A stretch of DNA of 64,000 bases from Methanomassiliicoccales archaeon PtaU1.Bin124. Lineage in GTDB: Archaea > Thermoplasmatota > Thermoplasmata > Methanomassiliicoccales > UBA472. The stretch lies in assembly GCA_002067865.1 (NCBI GenBank), contig MVRC01000013.1, positions 124,001-188,000 on the forward strand. Direction: 5' to 3'. A program made the translations under genes and the position numbers. Shown here in pieces: positions 61,884-64,000 of the stretch (the first letter of the stretch is position 1; every line of letters starts with the position of its first letter). A model generated the notes under the pieces. That model saw nothing but the letters and a program-made list of their open reading frames with translations, was not told the DNA's origin and did not search any database.

Positions 61884-62291
61884 TCACTTCTCTTTGTTCT
61901 TGCGCACGAACTTCAATCCGGACCAGGTATCGTCGATGGACGAGACCTTGACATCGGAGAGCCCGTTCGAGACGCCTGCGTCACGCACCAGCTTGCCGTT
62001 GAGGTCGGTCTTCATCTGGGAAGACTCCTTCGGCCAGCACACCCAAAGCACGCCTTCGTTGCTTACGTAGGACATCATCTTGGGGAACTGGTCATTGAGG
62101 TCTTTCTTGGTGGTGGTGAACATCTGGATGAAATCGGTATCGGCCACCGGACGGTCGAGCTCCTCGGTGTTCTTGGGAAGGCGCCCCAGAACCTGCCGGT
62201 ATCCAGCCGGCGGGTTGTGCAGGTAGACCTTATATCCGTCCTTGATGCCCAGCTTGTACACGAGGGATTTCTTGGAGCCTATCCTGGTCAT
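61884..62291 (-). CDS. DUF3052 family protein
   Basis: A 135-residue protein of the DUF3052 family. The N-terminus SLVYKLGIKDGYKVYLHNPPAGY, the middle VLWVCWPKESSQMKTDLNG and the end DDTWSGLKFV are diagnostic. The family is common in actinobacteria and some archaea and has no known function. TATA at 62311-62320 gives a leaderless start at 62291. Confidence 0.85.
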   Translation of the reverse strand: MTRIGSKKSLVYKLGIKDGYKVYLHNPPAGYRQVLGRLPKNTEELDRPVADTDFIQMFTTTKKDLNDQFPKMMSYVSNEGVLWVCWPKESSQMKTDLNGKLVRDAGVSNGLSDVKVSSIDDTWSGLKFVRKNKEK

Positions 62292-62310
62292 GGTAGTTCC
62301 CGCTCTGGGT

Positions 62311-62320
62311 GTATTTATAC
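62311..62320 (-). promoter_or_regulatory. TATA box of the DUF3052 gene
   Basis: GTATAAATAC on the minus strand, centred 24 bases before the ATG at 62291. Confidence 0.6.
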
Positions 62321-62404
62321 TGTCTTAGGGGTAATGCATCACCCATCATAAAGGCGACGGTCCGCCGGAGTTATCATCAATCGTTGAAAAAATGGCCGAA
62401 ATCA

Positions 62405-63070
62405 CTATGCTGGAAAGCGTCTCCAGCTCTCCATCTCCGCCTTCATGTCCTTCGCTCCGAACAGTGCGCTGCCCGCCGCCAAGGCGGTCGCGCCGGCCTT
62501 GACGCAGGTCCTTCCCGTAGCGGCGTTAATGCCGCCGTCTATCTCGATGTCGAAGTCGAGGCCGTGCTCGTCCCTGTACCTTCTCGCCTGCTCTATCTTC
62601 GGCACGACCTCGGACATGAACGACTGACCGCCGAAGCCCGGGTTGACGGTCATGATCAGGAGCAGCTCGATGTTCTGCAGGTACGGTTCGGCCATCTCCA
62701 GCGGAGTGGCGGGGTTCACGCTCACCCCGGCCTTCTTGCCCAGCGCATGGATCTTGTCGATGTTCTGCGAGACGACCTCGCTCGCCTCCACATGGACCGT
62801 GATATAGTCCGCACCGGCCGATGCGAAGTCCTTGATGTACCTTTCCGGCTTGACGATCATCAGGTGCACATCGAACGGCAGCTTGGAGTGCGGACGAAGG
62901 TTCTTGATGACGCTCGGCCCGATGGTGATGTTCGGCACGAACATGCCGTCCATGACATCCACATGGACCCAGTCGGCCCCACTCGCCTCTACCCGCCTGA
63001 CCTCCTCGCCCAGGCGGGAGAAATCGGCCGAAAGGATGGATGGCGCTACCTTGATCATCCCTCTAGGCAT
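62405..63070 (-). CDS. rpe: Ribulose-phosphate 3-epimerase
   Basis: A 221-residue TIM-barrel enzyme that interconverts ribulose 5-phosphate and xylulose 5-phosphate. Signature stretches are VAPSILSADFSRLGEEV, WVHVDVMDGMFVPNITIG, FDVHLMIVKP, IMTVNPGFGGQSF and FDIEIDGGINAATG. Length is standard. ATG 63070 is used; an ATG four codons later is possible. It is downstream of the universal stress protein gene and likely co-transcribed (15-base gap). Confidence 0.95.
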   Translation of the reverse strand: MPRGMIKVAPSILSADFSRLGEEVRRVEASGADWVHVDVMDGMFVPNITIGPSVIKNLRPHSKLPFDVHLMIVKPERYIKDFASAGADYITVHVEASEVVSQNIDKIHALGKKAGVSVNPATPLEMAEPYLQNIELLLIMTVNPGFGGQSFMSEVVPKIEQARRYRDEHGLDFDIEIDGGINAATGRTCVKAGATALAAGSALFGAKDMKAEMESWRRFPA

Positions 63071-63085
63071 GGCTTTCTTGATATT

Positions 63086-63481
63086 TCAAGGAACGACAAT
63101 GACTGGCACGTTGGAATGCTGCAGCAGTTCTCTTGCCACGCTGCCGATGTAAGGAGCCTCGGAGCACCTGGCGCCCTTGGCCCCGATGACGATCAGGCTG
63201 AAAGGATGGTTCTCATCGTTGGCGGTCTCCAGTATCATCTCGGAAGGGTTCCCTATCAAAACCTTCGTCTCGTACATCACCCTGCCAGCCTGGAGTATCT
63301 CTATCGGGACGTGGAAGACCGGTTCCAGCTCATTCTCGGAGGGTCGCGGAGAACCGGGCGTGACGGGAAGGACGTGCAGCACCAGCACCTGGGACGAGAA
63401 CGACAGCGCCATGTCCCTGGCCATCTTTGCCGTCCGTTTCGAACCGGGAGAGCCATCCACGCATAGCAATATCCAGGCCAT
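63086..63481 (-). CDS. Universal stress protein (UspA family)
   Basis: A 131-residue USP. The fold begins AWILLCVDGSPGSKRTAKMA and the ATP-type motif is GAKGARCSEAPYIGSVARELL (G-x2-G then GS). ATP binding is plausible. ATG at 63481 fits the family start, with GAGG about eight bases upstream; the frame opens to 63526. It forms a two-gene unit with rpe. Confidence 0.88.
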   Translation of the reverse strand: MAWILLCVDGSPGSKRTAKMARDMALSFSSQVLVLHVLPVTPGSPRPSENELEPVFHVPIEILQAGRVMYETKVLIGNPSEMILETANDENHPFSLIVIGAKGARCSEAPYIGSVARELLQHSNVPVIVVP

Positions 63482-63630
63482 CTTCTGCCTCGTCCCGCAG
63501 GTCCCGCTGGGGCAACTTTCTGCCATGTGAGTTCAATTAATCCTCCACTGGCATAAACCTATGCAGTACCGATTCTCGTCATAACGCCTGGCCTGAAAAT
63601 ATTTAATAAAAAGACGGGGATTAACGCACT

Positions 63631-63846
63631 ATGGTAGAAAGGAAGTCACCGATCAGGGAGATAGAGAAGTGCAGCGTTAAGGGATGCAACAACCCTGCGG
63701 AACGTTCCATCTCGGTCGAGGCGGCCGTCGAGGCAGGGCTGGAGGTCGACGAGAACGCTCGCCGGGCCCATCTCTGCAAAGAGCACTACAAGGCCTACAA
63801 GAAAGGCTCGAAGGACGACCGGACGATAGGTACCCTGGGCCATTGA
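63631..63846 (+). CDS. Small zinc-binding-like protein
   Basis: A 71-residue protein with a C-x4-C near the start (CSVKGC) and a later H-x-C-x2-H (HLCKEH), a four-ligand set that suggests one zinc site. The tail is basic (YKAYKKGSKDDRT). Small zinc proteins of this type are common in archaea and often unknown in function. TATA AATATTTAATAAAA about 25 bases upstream suggests a leaderless or short-leader mRNA. Confidence 0.75.
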   Translation: MVERKSPIREIEKCSVKGCNNPAERSISVEAAVEAGLEVDENARRAHLCKEHYKAYKKGSKDDRTIGTLGH

Positions 63847-63856
63847 AGCAGATCAT

Positions 63857-64000
63857 ATGGACCACGGATCTCTCAGTTCATCGCAGAGGAAGGCACCGTG
63901 GGTCCAGATGCTCTCCAGCGCCGGCATGTCCGGTTCGGCGCTGCTCATCCCCAATCTTCTTAGGGACGGTTTCAGCGCCGATACGGTGACCATCGGTTTC
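63857..64000 (+). CDS. Possible MFS transporter N-terminus, cut by the window end
   Basis: The first 48 residues of an open frame starting at ATG 63857 and running off the window. After a polar start, SSAGMSGSALLIPNLLRDGF and the following DTVTIGF match the first helix and loop of major facilitator transporters. Only one helix is visible, so the call is tentative. It follows the zinc-protein gene by 10 bases and may be co-transcribed. Confidence 0.4.
   Translation, partial: MDHGSLSSSQRKAPWVQMLSSAGMSGSALLIPNLLRDGFSADTVTIGF

Overview
This window is a 64 kb piece of a fairly GC-rich euryarchaeal chromosome. Archaeal marks include the Rpo7-Spt4-dephospho-CoA kinase-S24e-S27ae cluster, TBP, FEN-1 with a PCNA-binding tail, an archaeal RNase P RNA, deoxyhypusine synthase, phosphomevalonate dehydratase (archaeal isoprenoid route), an eIF2B-like ribose-1,5-bisphosphate isomerase and two single-domain TRAM proteins. 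Many TATA boxes sit about 25 bases before a start codon, which points to leaderless mRNAs. DUF835 proteins and small Thermoplasmata-style membrane proteins suggest the Thermoplasmatota, most likely a Methanomassiliicoccales-type methanogen. That placement is inference: no methanogenesis or pyrrolysine genes lie in the window.

Layout. 1-8.0 kb: class II ribonucleotide reductase (cut by the window edge), a TRAM protein, a radical SAM enzyme, ribose-bisphosphate isomerase, a DUF835 protein, phenylacetate-CoA ligase with an ACT protein, and a REC-PAS-kinase. 8.1-8.4 kb: RNase P RNA. 8.5-20.5 kb: accessory genes, including an AT-rich transglutaminase-like gene, a PadR regulator divergent from an ArsA-like/thioredoxin-like/flavin-reductase operon with an inverted-repeat operator, a lipocalin, a radical SAM protein and a drug-type MFS exporter. 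20.7 kb: tRNA-Leu. 22-26 kb: a KaiC/GvpD-like ATPase and a seven-repeat fibronectin-III surface protein. 26.6-36.2 kb: chemotaxis genes cheR, cheW, cheY, cheB, a degenerate cheC, a large soluble receptor, a canonical cheC and cheD, but no cheA. 36-45 kb: msrA, an AAA ATPase pair, 3-isopropylmalate-type dehydrogenase, deoxyhypusine synthase, a nucleotide kinase, a lipid-alcohol kinase-like protein, a KaiC-like pair and a phosphate transporter with its PhoU-like partner. 45.7-49.8 kb: proton pyrophosphatase and the transcription/translation cluster. 52-64 kb: tRNA-Arg, TBP, phosphomevalonate dehydratase, IleRS, FEN-1 and small housekeeping genes.

The strongest oddities are: (1) the TBP gene, whose first ATG is followed at codon 6 by an in-frame TAG with no ordinary start codon between that TAG and essential TBP sequence, so it may contain pyrrolysine or use a rare start; (2) an isoleucyl-tRNA synthetase fused in one 1,422-codon frame to helix-hairpin-helix motifs, two zinc ribbons and a DUF835 domain; (3) the small subunit of phosphomevalonate dehydratase fused to a Nudix domain; (4) a chemoreceptor with repeated cysteine-rich PAS domains inside a cheA-less chemotaxis cluster; (5) a PadR regulator carrying a truncated methyltransferase-like domain beside an ArsA-type operon. 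Two small reading frames (near 19.2 kb and 49.9 kb) look frameshifted.

Functionally, the window mixes information processing, redox and nucleotide metabolism, phosphate/pyrophosphate handling (PiT, DUF47, H+-PPase) and a large signalling complement that may feed a non-standard output.
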